A DNA stretch of 64,000 nucleotides from Catellatospora vulcania (GCF_009720385.1 NZ_WARX01000036.1:1-64000); one strand, 5' to 3'. Counted from the first letter of the stretch, positions 43,254-52,163 are shown. A program made the numbers and translations. Notes: generated by a model from the sequence alone, not told the origin.

Positions 43254-43781
43254 ATGAACGGCGTGACCATCGACGCGCCCGCTCCTGAGGCGGCTGAGCA
43301 GCCTCAGTCGACGCCGCCCGCCCGCCGCAACCTGTGGCGCGCCCTCGTCGCCGCCTGGGCCCTCCTGCTGGTCGGGCTTGCCGTCTGGTCCGCCCGCAAC
43401 GACCCGCCGTCGCTGCGCGACCAGACCACCGTGGCCTCGGCCAAGGCCACCATCGAAGAGATCGTCGGCCAGGTCACCGCCGTCGTCCCGGCCGGCTCCA
43501 CGATCCAGGACAAGGGGTACGCCGAGAAGACGTGCCGCCTGTCCGCCGCCCGCGACGGCGTCTCGGTGGTCCGCACGCTGACCGTCTCCGGCCCGGTGGG
43601 CAACGAGTCCGCCACGGTCGAGGCGCTCGCCGCGGCGCTCCCCGACGCCCTCACCCGGCCCGCTGACGGCCCCAAGGAGGGCTTCTACTACGACGCGGGC
43701 AACTACGTGGCGGTACACGGCAAGGTCACCGGCGAGGGCACCGTGGCCGTGGACCTCAGCTCCGGCTGCCGCGTCCCCTGA
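43254..43781 (+). CDS. Membrane-anchored hypothetical protein
   Basis: 175 aa. A Pro/Ala-rich N-terminus, one transmembrane helix at about 28-46 (LWRALVAAWALLLVGLAVWS), then an outside alpha/beta domain with two Cys (TCRLSAARDG, SGCRVP) likely disulfide-bonded. No family named. It is flanked by repeats on both sides and not obviously in an operon. Confidence 0.7.
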   Translation: MNGVTIDAPAPEAAEQPQSTPPARRNLWRALVAAWALLLVGLAVWSARNDPPSLRDQTTVASAKATIEEIVGQVTAVVPAGSTIQDKGYAEKTCRLSAARDGVSVVRTLTVSGPVGNESATVEALAAALPDALTRPADGPKEGFYYDAGNYVAVHGKVTGEGTVAVDLSSGCRVP

Positions 43782-43851
43782 CCCGGCGCCCGAGCCTGGG
43801 CGCGCCACGCCGAAGCATCGCGGCTTCCGCCCGGCTCACCCGCGCCGACCC

Positions 43852-43940
43852 GTTGAGAAGGCGCCCTTCCTCCACGGATAGCGATGTGCAGAGCTGCTGC
43901 TCGTCTCGCTGACGCGAGCCGACGATGCCCTTCCTTCGTC
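43852..43940. repeat. Degenerate family-3 element
   Basis: GAGAAGGCGCCCTTCCTCCA at the left and GCCCTTCCTTCGTC at the right, separated by unrelated sequence (TCTCGCTGACGCGAGCC). The right end provides the TGA of the DsrE-like gene. Confidence 0.6.
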
Positions 43941-44301
43941 AGTAGACGAGGGCTTGGGCGTCGTCGGAGAGGGCTTCCTCGACGAAGACCGCGGCGCCGG
44001 CTATCCGGATGCCGGGGATGACGTCGTCGGGCGTGATCTCCCGGCGCGCGGCGCACTGGGTGCACAGGGTGACGGTGCCGGCGGCCAGGATCGCGTCGAG
44101 CAGATCCGGCAGCGGGGCGGAGTGCGGCAGCTCGAACTCGGCGGCGCGGCCGGGCAGGGCGAACCAGCTCGCCTCGCCGGTCAGCCACAGCGACACCTGA
44201 GCGCCGGCCGCCACGGCGGTCGCGGCCACGGTGAACGCCTGCGCGCACCGCTCCGGCGCGTCGGCTCCGGCGGTCGTCTTCACGATGAGTTTGCGTGCCA
44301 C
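43939..44301 (-). CDS. DsrE-family protein
   Basis: 120 aa from GTG 44301 (GTG 44319 possible). DsrE/DsrF-like fold: ARKLIVKTTAGADAPERCAQAF, QVSLWLTGEASWFALPG and VTLCTQCAARREI, with the Cys pair (CTQC) typical of sulfur-handling members. Fits the neighbouring sulfurtransferase genes. Confidence 0.82.
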   Translation of the reverse strand: MARKLIVKTTAGADAPERCAQAFTVAATAVAAGAQVSLWLTGEASWFALPGRAAEFELPHSAPLPDLLDAILAAGTVTLCTQCAARREITPDDVIPGIRIAGAAVFVEEALSDDAQALVY

Positions 44302-44349
44302 GTCCGACAGCTTATGCACGAGCCCGGGCGCGCCTCATAGGATCTACCC

Positions 44350-44454
44350 GTGGTCACCGAGATCGGGTTCGTCAGCCTGCTGGTCGCCGGGTTCGGCGCG
44401 CTTGCCGGCGGCCTGGCCTATGTGGCCGTCAAAATCTCGCGCGGCCGCTGGTGA
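44350..44454 (+). CDS. 34-aa single-span membrane micro-protein
   Basis: GTG 44350. Hydrophobic helix GFVSLLVAGFGALAGGLAYV then VAVKISRGRW. No upstream Shine-Dalgarno is obvious. It lies divergent from the DsrE-like gene and 105 bp before the FABP gene. Family unknown; plausibility comes from the coherent helix and basic end. Confidence 0.4.
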   Translation: MVTEIGFVSLLVAGFGALAGGLAYVAVKISRGRW

Positions 44455-44559
44455 GAGTGCCTGCCCGCACGCGGGTGGGCGGAGCTGCCCCGGTGCGACA
44501 CCGGTGCGGCGGGCCAGGGCCGACGAGTTCCGCAGTCGCGAACGAAGAGGGTTGAAACG

Positions 44560-45153
44560 GTGAGTACTGAAGAGAATCCGCTGCAGCCGCCACCGTGGCT
44601 GAACGCGCCGCCGGTCGACCCGTACCCCTACGAGGAGACCCACGACCTGCGTACGGGACCGGACCTGCACGGCGACCTGCTGGACCTGCTGCCCTTCGTC
44701 GGCGTGTGGCGGGGCCGCGGCCGCGGCGGCTACCCGTCGATCGAGGACTTCGACTACGCGCAGGAGATCCGGATCAGCCACGACGGCCGGCCGTTCCTGT
44801 TCTACGAGTCGAAGGCGTGGATCCTCGACGCTGAGTCCAAGCCGGTGCGTCCCGGTGGCCGTGAGGTCGGCTGGTGGCGGCCGTCGGGCAAGGACGGCGA
44901 CGAGCTGGAGGCCATCATGACCAACCCGACCGGGATCATGGAGCTCTACCTCGGCAAGGTCGAGGTGAACCCGCCCCGGATCGAGATGGTCACCGACTTC
45001 GTGGCGCGCACGTCGACGGCCAAGGAGGTCACCGCGGGGCACCGGCTCTACGGCATCGTCGAGGGCGCGCTGCTGTACGCCCAGGACATGGCCGCGGTCG
45101 GCGAAGGCCTGACGCCGCACCTCAGCGCGCGCCTGATCCGCGTCGGCGGCTGA
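44560..45153 (+). CDS. FABP/nitrobindin family protein (peroxynitrite isomerase type)
   Basis: 197 aa; AAGAGGGTTG precedes the GTG. Ten-stranded barrel with LPFVGVWRGRGRGGYP (GxWxGxG heme-binding entry) and a C-terminal His region (PHLSARLIRVGG). Rv0813c-type nitrobindin; binds heme and detoxifies peroxynitrite. Linked in actinobacteria with cysA2/sseC, as here. Confidence 0.93.
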   Translation: MSTEENPLQPPPWLNAPPVDPYPYEETHDLRTGPDLHGDLLDLLPFVGVWRGRGRGGYPSIEDFDYAQEIRISHDGRPFLFYESKAWILDAESKPVRPGGREVGWWRPSGKDGDELEAIMTNPTGIMELYLGKVEVNPPRIEMVTDFVARTSTAKEVTAGHRLYGIVEGALLYAQDMAAVGEGLTPHLSARLIRVGG

Positions 45154-45274
45154 GCTGTCATATGCGGAGCCCGCTCCGCGGCCTTGGTCGGTCGTCCATC
45201 CTGCGCTGCGCTCCGGACAGACACCGGGCGGCCGCTGCGACGGGCTCCTTACTGAACCGGTGTAGCTTCGGGTC

Positions 45275-46240
45275 GTGACTGATCAGATTCGTTGGGGCGT
45301 TCTCGCCACGGGCGGTATCGCCGCACGCTTCGCGCGCGAGCTGGCCCAGGTGCCCGGCACCGAACTGGCGGCAGTGGGCTCGCGGACAGCGTCGTCCGCG
45401 CAGGCCTTCGCCGCCGAGCACGGGGCGGCGCGTAGCCACGGCTCGTGGGAGGCGCTGGCCGCCGACCCGGACGTGGACATCATCTACATCGCGACCCCGC
45501 ACTCGCACCACCACGCGGCGGCTTCGCTGTGCCTGCGGGCCGGCAAGCCGTTGCTGGTGGAGAAGGCCTTCACGCTGGACCTCGCGCAGGCTCAGGACCT
45601 CGTGACCATCGCCCGGGAACGCGAGCTGTTCCTGATGGAGGCGTTCTGGACGCGGACCCTGCCCTCGACGCTGAAGATCGTGGAGCTGATCGCGGACGGC
45701 GCGATCGGCGAGGTCGTCTCGGTGCAGGCCGCGTTCGGCATCGGGCTCGATCCGGCTCCGGAGCACCGGCTGCGCAACCCGGAGCTGGGCGGCGGCGCCC
45801 TGCTGGACCTGGGCGTGTACCCGATCGGCTTCGCGCAGCTGCTGCTCGGCGAGCCGAACCAGATCCGCGCGTGGGCGCACCTGTTCCCCGAGGGCACCGA
45901 CGCCCGCACCAGCATCTCGCTGGGCTTCCCGTCCGGCGCGGTGGCGTCGCTGTACTGCGGCATCAACGGCGACGTACGCAACGCCACGATCGTGGGCACC
46001 CAGGGCCGGATCGAACTCCCCTGGGGCTTCCACGCCGCCGACCGCTTCGTCCTGCACCGCCACGGCGCAGACCCCGAGGAGCTCACAACGGCCCCCTCGG
46101 GACTGCACTTCGAGGCCGCCGAGGCCACCCGCTGCCTGCGCGCAGGCCAGCTCGAATCCGACCTGGTCCCCCTGTCCTCAACGCTGTCCGTCATGCGCAC
46201 CCTGGACGCCGTCCGCGCCCAGATCGGCGTCACCTACTGA
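45275..46240 (+). CDS. Gfo/Idh/MocA-family oxidoreductase
   Basis: 321 aa, GTG start. NAD(P)-binding N-domain: IRWGVLATGGIAARFARELA (GxGxxA variant), DVDIIYIATPHSHHHAAAS and the catalytic EKAFTLD (Lys of the EKP/EKA motif). C-domain LLDLGVYPIGFAQLLLGEP. Acts on sugars or cyclitols or trans-dihydrodiols; substrate not predictable. No partner genes nearby. Confidence 0.9.
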   Translation: MTDQIRWGVLATGGIAARFARELAQVPGTELAAVGSRTASSAQAFAAEHGAARSHGSWEALAADPDVDIIYIATPHSHHHAAASLCLRAGKPLLVEKAFTLDLAQAQDLVTIARERELFLMEAFWTRTLPSTLKIVELIADGAIGEVVSVQAAFGIGLDPAPEHRLRNPELGGGALLDLGVYPIGFAQLLLGEPNQIRAWAHLFPEGTDARTSISLGFPSGAVASLYCGINGDVRNATIVGTQGRIELPWGFHAADRFVLHRHGADPEELTTAPSGLHFEAAEATRCLRAGQLESDLVPLSSTLSVMRTLDAVRAQIGVTY

Positions 46241-46248
46241 CAGCAAAA

Positions 46249-46325
46249 GCGACGATCTTGCGCGTACGGTGGGTGCGACACGCCCTTTCCGGGCGAATCG
46301 GCAACCGTTCGCGCAAGATCGTCGC
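46249..46325. repeat. Long imperfect palindrome between convergent genes
   Basis: GCGACGATCTTGCGCG and CGCGCAAGATCGTCGC are perfect 16-bp outer arms; the middle pairs partially (GCCC/GGGC). Located between the oxidoreductase and pit stops, so possibly a bidirectional terminator or another repeat family. Confidence 0.65.
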
Positions 46326-46345
46326 GATCTTGTAGGGCGGGGCCG

Positions 46346-47407
46346 TCAGAAGATGGGGCGGACCAGGACGTAGGCGATGAGGGCGGCCACGGCCGCGCCG
46401 GGGAAGGTGAGGACCCAGGCGGTCATGATGTTGCCGGCGACGCCCCAGCGGACGGCCGAGAACTTCTTGGTCGCGCCGACACCCATGATCGCCGAGGTGA
46501 TGGTGTGCGTCGTCGAGATCGGCAGGCCGTACGCCGCCGCGGTGAACAGCACGCTGCTGGCCACGGTCTCGGCGGCGAAGCCGGCCATCGGGTCCAGGTG
46601 GATGACCCGGCGGCCCAGGGTGCGGATGATGCGCCAGCCGCCCGCGTAGGTGCCCAGCGCCAGCACCGTCGCCGAGGTCCAGAACACCCACTCCGGGATG
46701 GTGTCGTTCGAGCTCTGGAACCCGCCGGTGTAGAGCGCCAGCACGATGATGCCCATGGTCTTGGCGGCGTCCTGCATGCCGTGGCCGACCGACATCGCGA
46801 TCGCCGACAGCGACTGCATGAACCGGAAGAACCGGTTGAGCGGCGTGGGCTGCAGCAGCCGTCCCGACTTCTTCTTGGACAGCCACTTGGCCAGCAGGTA
46901 CACCGCCCACAGCAGGGCCAGCATGAACACCGCGCCCAGGATGAAGCCGGTGGCCGGAGACACGATCATCGGCAGGACGACCTTCTCCAGGATGCCGCCC
47001 CACAGCACCTCGCCCTGCACGCCGAACGCGATCGCGGCGAGCATCGCCCCGACCAGGCCGCCGATCAGCGCGTGCGACGACGAGGAGGGAATGCCGTAGT
47101 ACCAGGTCAGCAGGTTCCAGGCGATGGCCCCGACGACGCCGGCGAACACGATGCCCAGACCGGCCTCGCCCTCCGGCGGCGTGATGATGCCGCTGCCGAC
47201 GGTCTTGGCGACCTGGGCGCCGAAGTGCGCGCCGACGAAGTTGCCGAGCGCGGCGATGCCCAGCGCGATCCGCGGGGTCAGCGCCCGGGTCGAGACACTG
47301 GTGGCGATGGCGTTCGCGGCGTCGTGGAAGCCGTTGGTGTAGTCGAACACCATGGCCGCGATGATGACCGCGAGCACCGGGATGAGGAGCTCGTTCACGT
47401 CACGCAC
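46346..47407 (-). CDS. Pit-family inorganic phosphate transporter
   Basis: 353 aa, about ten helices. Signature duplicated motifs: FDYTNGFHDAANAIATSVST and GHGMQDAAKTMGIIVLALY, with GVGATKKFSAVRWGVAGNIM. Low-affinity, proton-coupled uptake of metal-phosphate. 33 nt after the PhoU-like gene, the standard pair. The gene pair lies below a GTTCACC direct repeat at 48.19 kb. Confidence 0.94.
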   Translation of the reverse strand: MRDVNELLIPVLAVIIAAMVFDYTNGFHDAANAIATSVSTRALTPRIALGIAALGNFVGAHFGAQVAKTVGSGIITPPEGEAGLGIVFAGVVGAIAWNLLTWYYGIPSSSSHALIGGLVGAMLAAIAFGVQGEVLWGGILEKVVLPMIVSPATGFILGAVFMLALLWAVYLLAKWLSKKKSGRLLQPTPLNRFFRFMQSLSAIAMSVGHGMQDAAKTMGIIVLALYTGGFQSSNDTIPEWVFWTSATVLALGTYAGGWRIIRTLGRRVIHLDPMAGFAAETVASSVLFTAAAYGLPISTTHTITSAIMGVGATKKFSAVRWGVAGNIMTAWVLTFPGAAVAALIAYVLVRPIF

Positions 47408-47440
47408 CCCCGCCGGGGAGGCCGGCGATGAGGCCGCGCA

Positions 47441-48067
47441 TCAGGACTCCTTGACGGCGATGGTCTCGACGGTGTTCGCCACGTGCTCGAAGGCGTCGCA
47501 GGCGGCCTCCAGCTCGTCGGCGACCTCCTTCATCTTCAGCACGGTCAGCGCGTCGTACTCGCCGCTGAACAGCCGGACCAGCAGCATGCGGTAGGTGCGG
47601 TCGCCGTCGTTCTCCAGGCGGTTGCACTCGACCCAGTAGTCCTTGAGGCCCTTCATCTGCTTGAGCCGCGGCATGGCCAGCGCGGTGACCTTGGCCTGCT
47701 GGTCCAGCACGTCGATCATCTCGATCATCTCGCGCGGCAGCGCCGGGAGCTTGGTCAGGCCGTACAGGTAGACCAGGTTGCCCACGGCCTCCAGGTGGTC
47801 CATGACGTCGTCGAGACCGGAGCCGAGGCGGTAGATGTCCTCGCGGTCGAACGGCGTGATGAACGTGGAGTTGATCTTGTTGTACAGCTCGTGCGTGATC
47901 TGGTCGCTGTCGTGCTCGACATCGGCCAGCCGCTCGCTGACCGACTGCACGTCAGCGCCGGGCAGCGCCAGCTCGGAGAGCAGCTCCGTGCCCCGCACCA
48001 GGTTCTGGGCGGCACGGGAGAACATCTCGTAGAAGGCGCCCTCTTGGGGGCGGAGTGAAAACTTCAC
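47441..48067 (-). CDS. DUF47 PhoU-like Pit accessory protein
   Basis: 208 aa; GTG 48067 with AAAGGTG upstream. All-helical PhoU-related protein: FYEMFSRAAQNLVRGTELL, HDSDQITHELYNKINSTFITPF-type motif with the E/D-x-x-x-D metal pattern (DREDIYRLGSGLDDVMDHLE). Modulates the Pit transporter by binding metals and the membrane. First gene of the pair. Confidence 0.93.
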   Translation of the reverse strand: MKFSLRPQEGAFYEMFSRAAQNLVRGTELLSELALPGADVQSVSERLADVEHDSDQITHELYNKINSTFITPFDREDIYRLGSGLDDVMDHLEAVGNLVYLYGLTKLPALPREMIEMIDVLDQQAKVTALAMPRLKQMKGLKDYWVECNRLENDGDRTYRMLLVRLFSGEYDALTVLKMKEVADELEAACDAFEHVANTVETIAVKES

Positions 48068-48182
48068 CGCAAGCACCTTTGGTTTGGTGGTGTCATCCGG
48101 ACGGTCTAGTCGGGGGAATGCTAAGCACTGTTACCCGGCCTTCAAGACCCGGTCACCTTGCGCCTTCTGCCCTTCATGGCCT

Positions 48183-48200
48183 GTTCACCTGCCGTTCACC
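48183..48200. promoter_or_regulatory. PHO-box-like direct repeat at the ppk2/pit junction
   Basis: GTTCACC-TGCC-GTTCACC on the plus strand, 11-nt periodicity, same spacing as upstream of pstS. It overlaps the stop codon of the PPK2 gene and lies about 115 nt upstream of the PhoU-like gene. Orientation is opposite to that gene's transcription. Confidence 0.7.
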
Positions 48201-49126
48201 TTCGGCGCGCTGCCCGTTTCCTCACGTTCCAGCCTTTTCGTCTCGGCTTGGGGGTCGAAGCCGGCCGGCGGATAACTCAGATCCAGGCGTTTCAAGGCAT
48301 CGAGCATGAGGTGCGCCACGGCCCAGTCGCGGTACCACTTCCGGTCCGCCGGGACCACATGCCAGGGGGCGTGATCAGTCCCACACCGCCGGATCGCGTC
48401 CTGGTAGGCCTGCTGGTAGGCCGGCCAGTAGGCACGGTTGTCGACGTCGTCCGGGTTGTACTTCCAGTACTTCGTCGGATCGCGCAGGCGCTCCAGCAGG
48501 CGGCGGCGCTGCTCCTCGTACGAGATGTGCAGCATCACCTTGACCAGCGAGAACCCGCTGTCGACAAGCTCACGTTCGAAGTTGTTGATCTTGTAGTAGC
48601 GAGGCTTCCACACCCGCGCGGGGGCCAGCTCCCTTACCCGCACCACCAGCACGTCCTCGTAGTGCGAGCGGTTGAAGACGCCGACGTATCCCGGCAGCGG
48701 CAGCGCCCGGCGGATCCGCCACAGGAAGTCGTGCTGGCGCTCCTCCGCCGTCGGCGGCCCGAACGCGGTGATCCGCAGACCCTCCGGGTTCATCGCGCCG
48801 GCCACCTTCTTGACCGTGCCGTCCTTGCCCCCGCAGTCCATCGCCTGCAGCACGAGCAGCACCCGGCGCTGATCGGCCGGATTGCACTTGGCGTTCGCGA
48901 ACAGCATCTCCTGCTGCCGCGCCAACTCCTGCCCCAGCGTCACCAGCTCCGCCCGCGCCCACCCCTTCGGATCGCGCCGCACACCCTTGCGATCGGGCAG
49001 CCCAGGCGTCCCCGCCGGATCTATCGCGCCGAGGTCCACCCCCGACCCGACCTGGAGCAATTCGGACACGTCCGCCACATTCCGATCATTGCGCACAACC
49101 CGCCCCCCACGCCGCCCATCCCCCAA
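48185..49126 (-). CDS. PPK2-family polyphosphate kinase
   Basis: 313 aa from ATG 49126 (GTG 49078 is an alternative start). P-loop: LQAMDCGGKDGTVKKVAGAM (Walker A with the PPK2 GGKDG variant), VFNRSHYEDVLVVRV (Walker B), and a lid with YEEQRRRLLERLRDPTKYWK. Transfers phosphate between polyphosphate and nucleotides. Lies just upstream of phoU-like/pit, fitting polyphosphate storage when Pi is imported. The Cys in MDCGG replaces the more common Ala. Confidence 0.93.
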   Translation of the reverse strand: MGDGRRGGRVVRNDRNVADVSELLQVGSGVDLGAIDPAGTPGLPDRKGVRRDPKGWARAELVTLGQELARQQEMLFANAKCNPADQRRVLLVLQAMDCGGKDGTVKKVAGAMNPEGLRITAFGPPTAEERQHDFLWRIRRALPLPGYVGVFNRSHYEDVLVVRVRELAPARVWKPRYYKINNFERELVDSGFSLVKVMLHISYEEQRRRLLERLRDPTKYWKYNPDDVDNRAYWPAYQQAYQDAIRRCGTDHAPWHVVPADRKWYRDWAVAHLMLDALKRLDLSYPPAGFDPQAETKRLEREETGSAPKVNGR

Positions 49127-49146
49127 CTTCCACCCCGCCCTACCCC

Positions 49147-49206
49147 GTTGATCATGAACTTATGGCACGGCTCGACGGCGTGTCATGCCCACAACCTCAT
49201 GATCAC
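49147..49206. repeat. Family-2 palindrome, left member of a pair
   Basis: GTTGATCATGAACTTATGGC...CACAACCTCATGATCAC. Paired with the inverted copy at 49431; they enclose a 40-bp tandem array. Confidence 0.9.
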
Positions 49207-49385
49207 CTAGCGACCGCGATCGCCCGACCACCGCGACCGGGATCACCCAGCTACCGCGACCGCGATCCCCTGGCGACCGGGGTCACCCGTCTACCGCGAC
49301 CGCGATCCCCTGGCGACCGGGGTCATCCAGCTACCGCGACCGCGATCACCTAGCGACCGAGGTACCCAGCCACCGCGACCGCGGC
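49206..49385. repeat. 40-bp tandem array between paired palindromes
   Basis: About four units of CTACCGCGACCGCGATCCCC followed by TGGCGACCGGGGTCACCCGT, at 49251, 49291 and 49331 with a degenerate leading copy from about 49211. Units differ by a few bases. No coding potential is consistent across the units. Confidence 0.85.
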
Positions 49386-49430
49386 GAGCCGGCGGCACCC
49401 GACCCGGGTCGGCCGGCGCGCGGCGTTGGC

Positions 49431-49488
49431 GATCATGAAGTTAGGCGCGCGGCACGCCGGTGAGCCGTGCCATAAGTTCATGATCAAC
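49431..49488. repeat. Family-2 palindrome, right member of a pair
   Basis: Inverse of the 49147 copy: GATCATGAAGTTAGG ... GCCATAAGTTCATGATCAAC. Confidence 0.9.
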
Positions 49489-49503
49489 CCGGGGAGGGGG
49501 CGG

Positions 49504-49995
49504 TCAGGGGGAGACGTGGGCGAGCCAGCGGTGGAAGTGGGTGGTGAAGGGTTCCTGGTCGGTGCGGACGGCGTGGAGGAGCCACTGGGCGGCGGCGCGG
49601 GCCTGCTGGACGACCTCGTCGGGGTAGTTGAACTTGGCCTGGTGGGCGGCGAACTCGTCCTCGTCGACCAGCTGCACCTCGCCGGTGAGGCGGATCTTGC
49701 GTACGTCGAGGTCGAGGTCGGTGACGGTGACGGTGTCGTCGTTCCAGGTGGCGGGGGTGGTGATGTCGCAGTAGAGCGAGGTGTTGCGGGGGGCGGCGTT
49801 GAACATGGCCGTCCACCAGCCGGTGTGCGGGACGAGGACCACGCCGGGGATCTCGTAGACCTTGCCGGTGTCGCTGACCGTGCCGCTCGGGATGCCCAGC
49901 CAGGTGCCGTGCTCGTCGCGGCCGAGCAGGGTGGCCGGGAAGGCCCGGTGCGCACTCCCGTCGAACTTTCGGATCTCGACCCGTACGACGCCCAT
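49504..49995 (-). CDS. DUF402 protein
   Basis: 163 aa; ATG 49995 with GAGGTAG upstream. DUF402 (FomD-like) barrel: VYEIPGVVLVPHTGWWTAMF, YCDITTPATWNDDTVTVTDLDLDVRK and DEDEFAAHQAKFNYPDEV. Members include nucleoside diphosphate/CMP-phosphonate hydrolases; the exact substrate here is unknown. Divergent from the helicase gene with about 150 bp between. Confidence 0.88.
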   Translation of the reverse strand: MGVVRVEIRKFDGSAHRAFPATLLGRDEHGTWLGIPSGTVSDTGKVYEIPGVVLVPHTGWWTAMFNAAPRNTSLYCDITTPATWNDDTVTVTDLDLDVRKIRLTGEVQLVDEDEFAAHQAKFNYPDEVVQQARAAAQWLLHAVRTDQEPFTTHFHRWLAHVSP

Positions 49996-50144
49996 CCGAC
50001 TACCTCGTTTCACGGCGGTGGCGTACACCCTCGCACCACCGCGCAACGATGCGGGGGTGACGCAAGTCGCGCCCACAAGCCGCCATGGTCCCAAATCCGG
50101 CGGCGCGGTGGAAGACCGTCGGTGCCAGCCGGTACGGTCATTCG

Positions 50145-52163
50145 GTGCCGCCGAAGAAGAAGCGAACACGTGACCACAGCGCCCTCGACCTGCTCGAGGC
50201 CGCTGTCGGCGCGGTGCCCGGCGGCTCGGCCCGGCCCGGCCAGCAGGCCATGACCGCAGCCATCACCACCGCCATCGAGTCCGGCGACCACCTGCTGGTG
50301 CAGGCCGGCACCGGCACCGGCAAGTCATTGGCCTACCTCGCCCCGGCGCTGACCGTGGACGGCCCTGTCGTCATCTCGACGGCGACGCTGGCGCTGCAGT
50401 CGCAGCTGGTCGAGAAGGACCTGCCCCGCATCGGCAAGGCGATCGCCCCACTGCTCGGCCGCGAACCGACGTTCGCCCTGCTCAAGGGGCGTCACCACTA
50501 CGTGTGTCTGGCGAAGCTGGAGCACTCCGACGAGCAGGACCCGCAGGACTCGCTGTTCGACGCCGGCTCCAGCGGCAGCGGCGTGAAGTGGCTCGGCGAG
50601 TCCGGCCGGCTGGGCAAGCAGATCGAGCGCATCCGCGACTGGGCGATGGAGAGCGACACCGGCGACCGTGACGAGCTCGACCCGGGTGTCGACGACACGG
50701 CCTGGCGGATGGTGTCGACCCCGGCGCGCGAGTGCGTCGGAGCCTCCCGCTGCTCGTACGGGCCGGAGTGCTTCGCGGAGCTGTCCCGGGCCCGCGCCCG
50801 CGAGGCCGACGTGGTGGTCACCAACCACTCGCTGCTGTCGGTGGACATGATGGCCGGCCGGCACATCGTGCCCGAGCACAACCTTCTGATCATCGACGAG
50901 GCGCACGAGCTGGCCGACCGGGTCTCCAGCGCGGCCCAGGCCGAGCTGACCCCGGACACGGTGGACCGCACCGCCCGCGCGGCGCGCCCGTTCGTCGAGG
51001 GCGAGGAGTACCAGTCCCTGCTCGAGGCGGCCGACGCGCTGACCGTCGGGCTGGCCGAGACCCCGGCCGGGCGGGTGACCGGCAAGCTGCCCGCAGGCAT
51101 CGTCGAGGCGTGCACCCTGCTCGACGGGGCGACCCGGCGCGGGCTGTCCCGGATCGGCGAGATCAAGGCCGACGACCCGGACCCGGTGCGCAAGCAGCAG
51201 GCCAAGGCGCTGCTCGACGAGGTCTCCAAGACCGCGCAGCGGCTGCTGGAGGACAACGAGCACGACGTCGTCTGGGTGGAGCACGAGCCGCGCCGGGCCC
51301 TGGTGGTCGCGCCGCTGTCGGTCGCCGGGCTGCTCGGCGAGAAGCTGTACGAGGACCGCACCGTCATCGCCACCTCGGCCACGCTGACCCTGGGCGGCAA
51401 CTTCGACACCCTCGCCCGCTCCCTGGGCCTGCCGGTGAGCAGCAAGCCCCCCGCCGCCAAACCGGGCGCGGAGCCCGTGTACGCCTCCGGGCCGGGCTGG
51501 AAGTCGCTCGACGTCGGTTCCCCGTTCGACTACCCGAAGCAGGGCATCCTCTACGTCGCCGCGCACCTGCCCCGGCCCGCCGCGTCGGGCCTGCCGGACG
51601 CGGCCGGGGCGGAGCTGCTGGCGCTGGTCGAGGCGCTCGGCGGGCGTACCCTCGGGCTCTTCTCCTCCCGCAAGGCCGCGCAGCAGGCCGCGGAGCTGCT
51701 CCGGGCGAAGACGAACCTGGCCGTGCTGCTCCAGGGTGACGAAGCGCTGCCGCTGCTGGTCCGCAAGTTCCGGGAGGACCGCAACAGCTGCCTGCTCGGC
51801 GTCATGTCGCTGTGGCAGGGCGTGGATGTGCCCGGTGACGCCTGCCAACTGGTCGTCATCGACCGGCTGCCGTTCCCGCGCCCGGACGAGCCGCTGGCCT
51901 CGGCCCGGTCGGCCGCGGTCGACGCGGGCGGCGGCTCGGGCTTCGCCGCGGTGAGCGTCCCGATCGCGGCGATCCGGCTGGCCCAGGGCGTCGGTCGCCT
52001 GATCCGCTCCACCTCGGACAAGGGCGTCGTCGCCGTGCTCGACTCCCGCCTGGAAACGGCCCGCGGCTACGGCTCGTTCCTGCGCGCCAGCCTCCCGCCC
52101 TTCTGGTACACGACGAAACAGGAAATCGTCCTCAAATCCCTGAAACGCCTCAGCGAGAGCTGA
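50145..52163 (+). CDS. DinG/XPD-like ATP-dependent DNA helicase
   Basis: 672 aa; GTG start. SF2 helicase with Fe-S domain: Walker A QAGTGTGKS (K60), DEAH at 251-254, motif VI QGVGRLIRS near the C-terminus. Fe-S Cys set: HHYVCLAK and CVGASRCSYGPECF (four Cys). 5'-3' unwinding in repair or R-loop/replication restart; XPD-like actinobacterial members are usually annotated DinG. Stand-alone gene. Confidence 0.94.
   Translation: MPPKKKRTRDHSALDLLEAAVGAVPGGSARPGQQAMTAAITTAIESGDHLLVQAGTGTGKSLAYLAPALTVDGPVVISTATLALQSQLVEKDLPRIGKAIAPLLGREPTFALLKGRHHYVCLAKLEHSDEQDPQDSLFDAGSSGSGVKWLGESGRLGKQIERIRDWAMESDTGDRDELDPGVDDTAWRMVSTPARECVGASRCSYGPECFAELSRARAREADVVVTNHSLLSVDMMAGRHIVPEHNLLIIDEAHELADRVSSAAQAELTPDTVDRTARAARPFVEGEEYQSLLEAADALTVGLAETPAGRVTGKLPAGIVEACTLLDGATRRGLSRIGEIKADDPDPVRKQQAKALLDEVSKTAQRLLEDNEHDVVWVEHEPRRALVVAPLSVAGLLGEKLYEDRTVIATSATLTLGGNFDTLARSLGLPVSSKPPAAKPGAEPVYASGPGWKSLDVGSPFDYPKQGILYVAAHLPRPAASGLPDAAGAELLALVEALGGRTLGLFSSRKAAQQAAELLRAKTNLAVLLQGDEALPLLVRKFREDRNSCLLGVMSLWQGVDVPGDACQLVVIDRLPFPRPDEPLASARSAAVDAGGGSGFAAVSVPIAAIRLAQGVGRLIRSTSDKGVVAVLDSRLETARGYGSFLRASLPPFWYTTKQEIVLKSLKRLSES

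Noticed and set aside
45154-45274. Possible regulatory RNA in the gap before the Gfo/Idh gene
   Set aside because: Only short GC-rich self-complementarity (GAGCCCGCTC); no conserved motif recognised.
49206-49385. CRISPR-like tandem pattern
   Set aside because: Units follow one another without unique spacers and are only 40 bp with substitutions, so it is a plain tandem repeat, not CRISPR.
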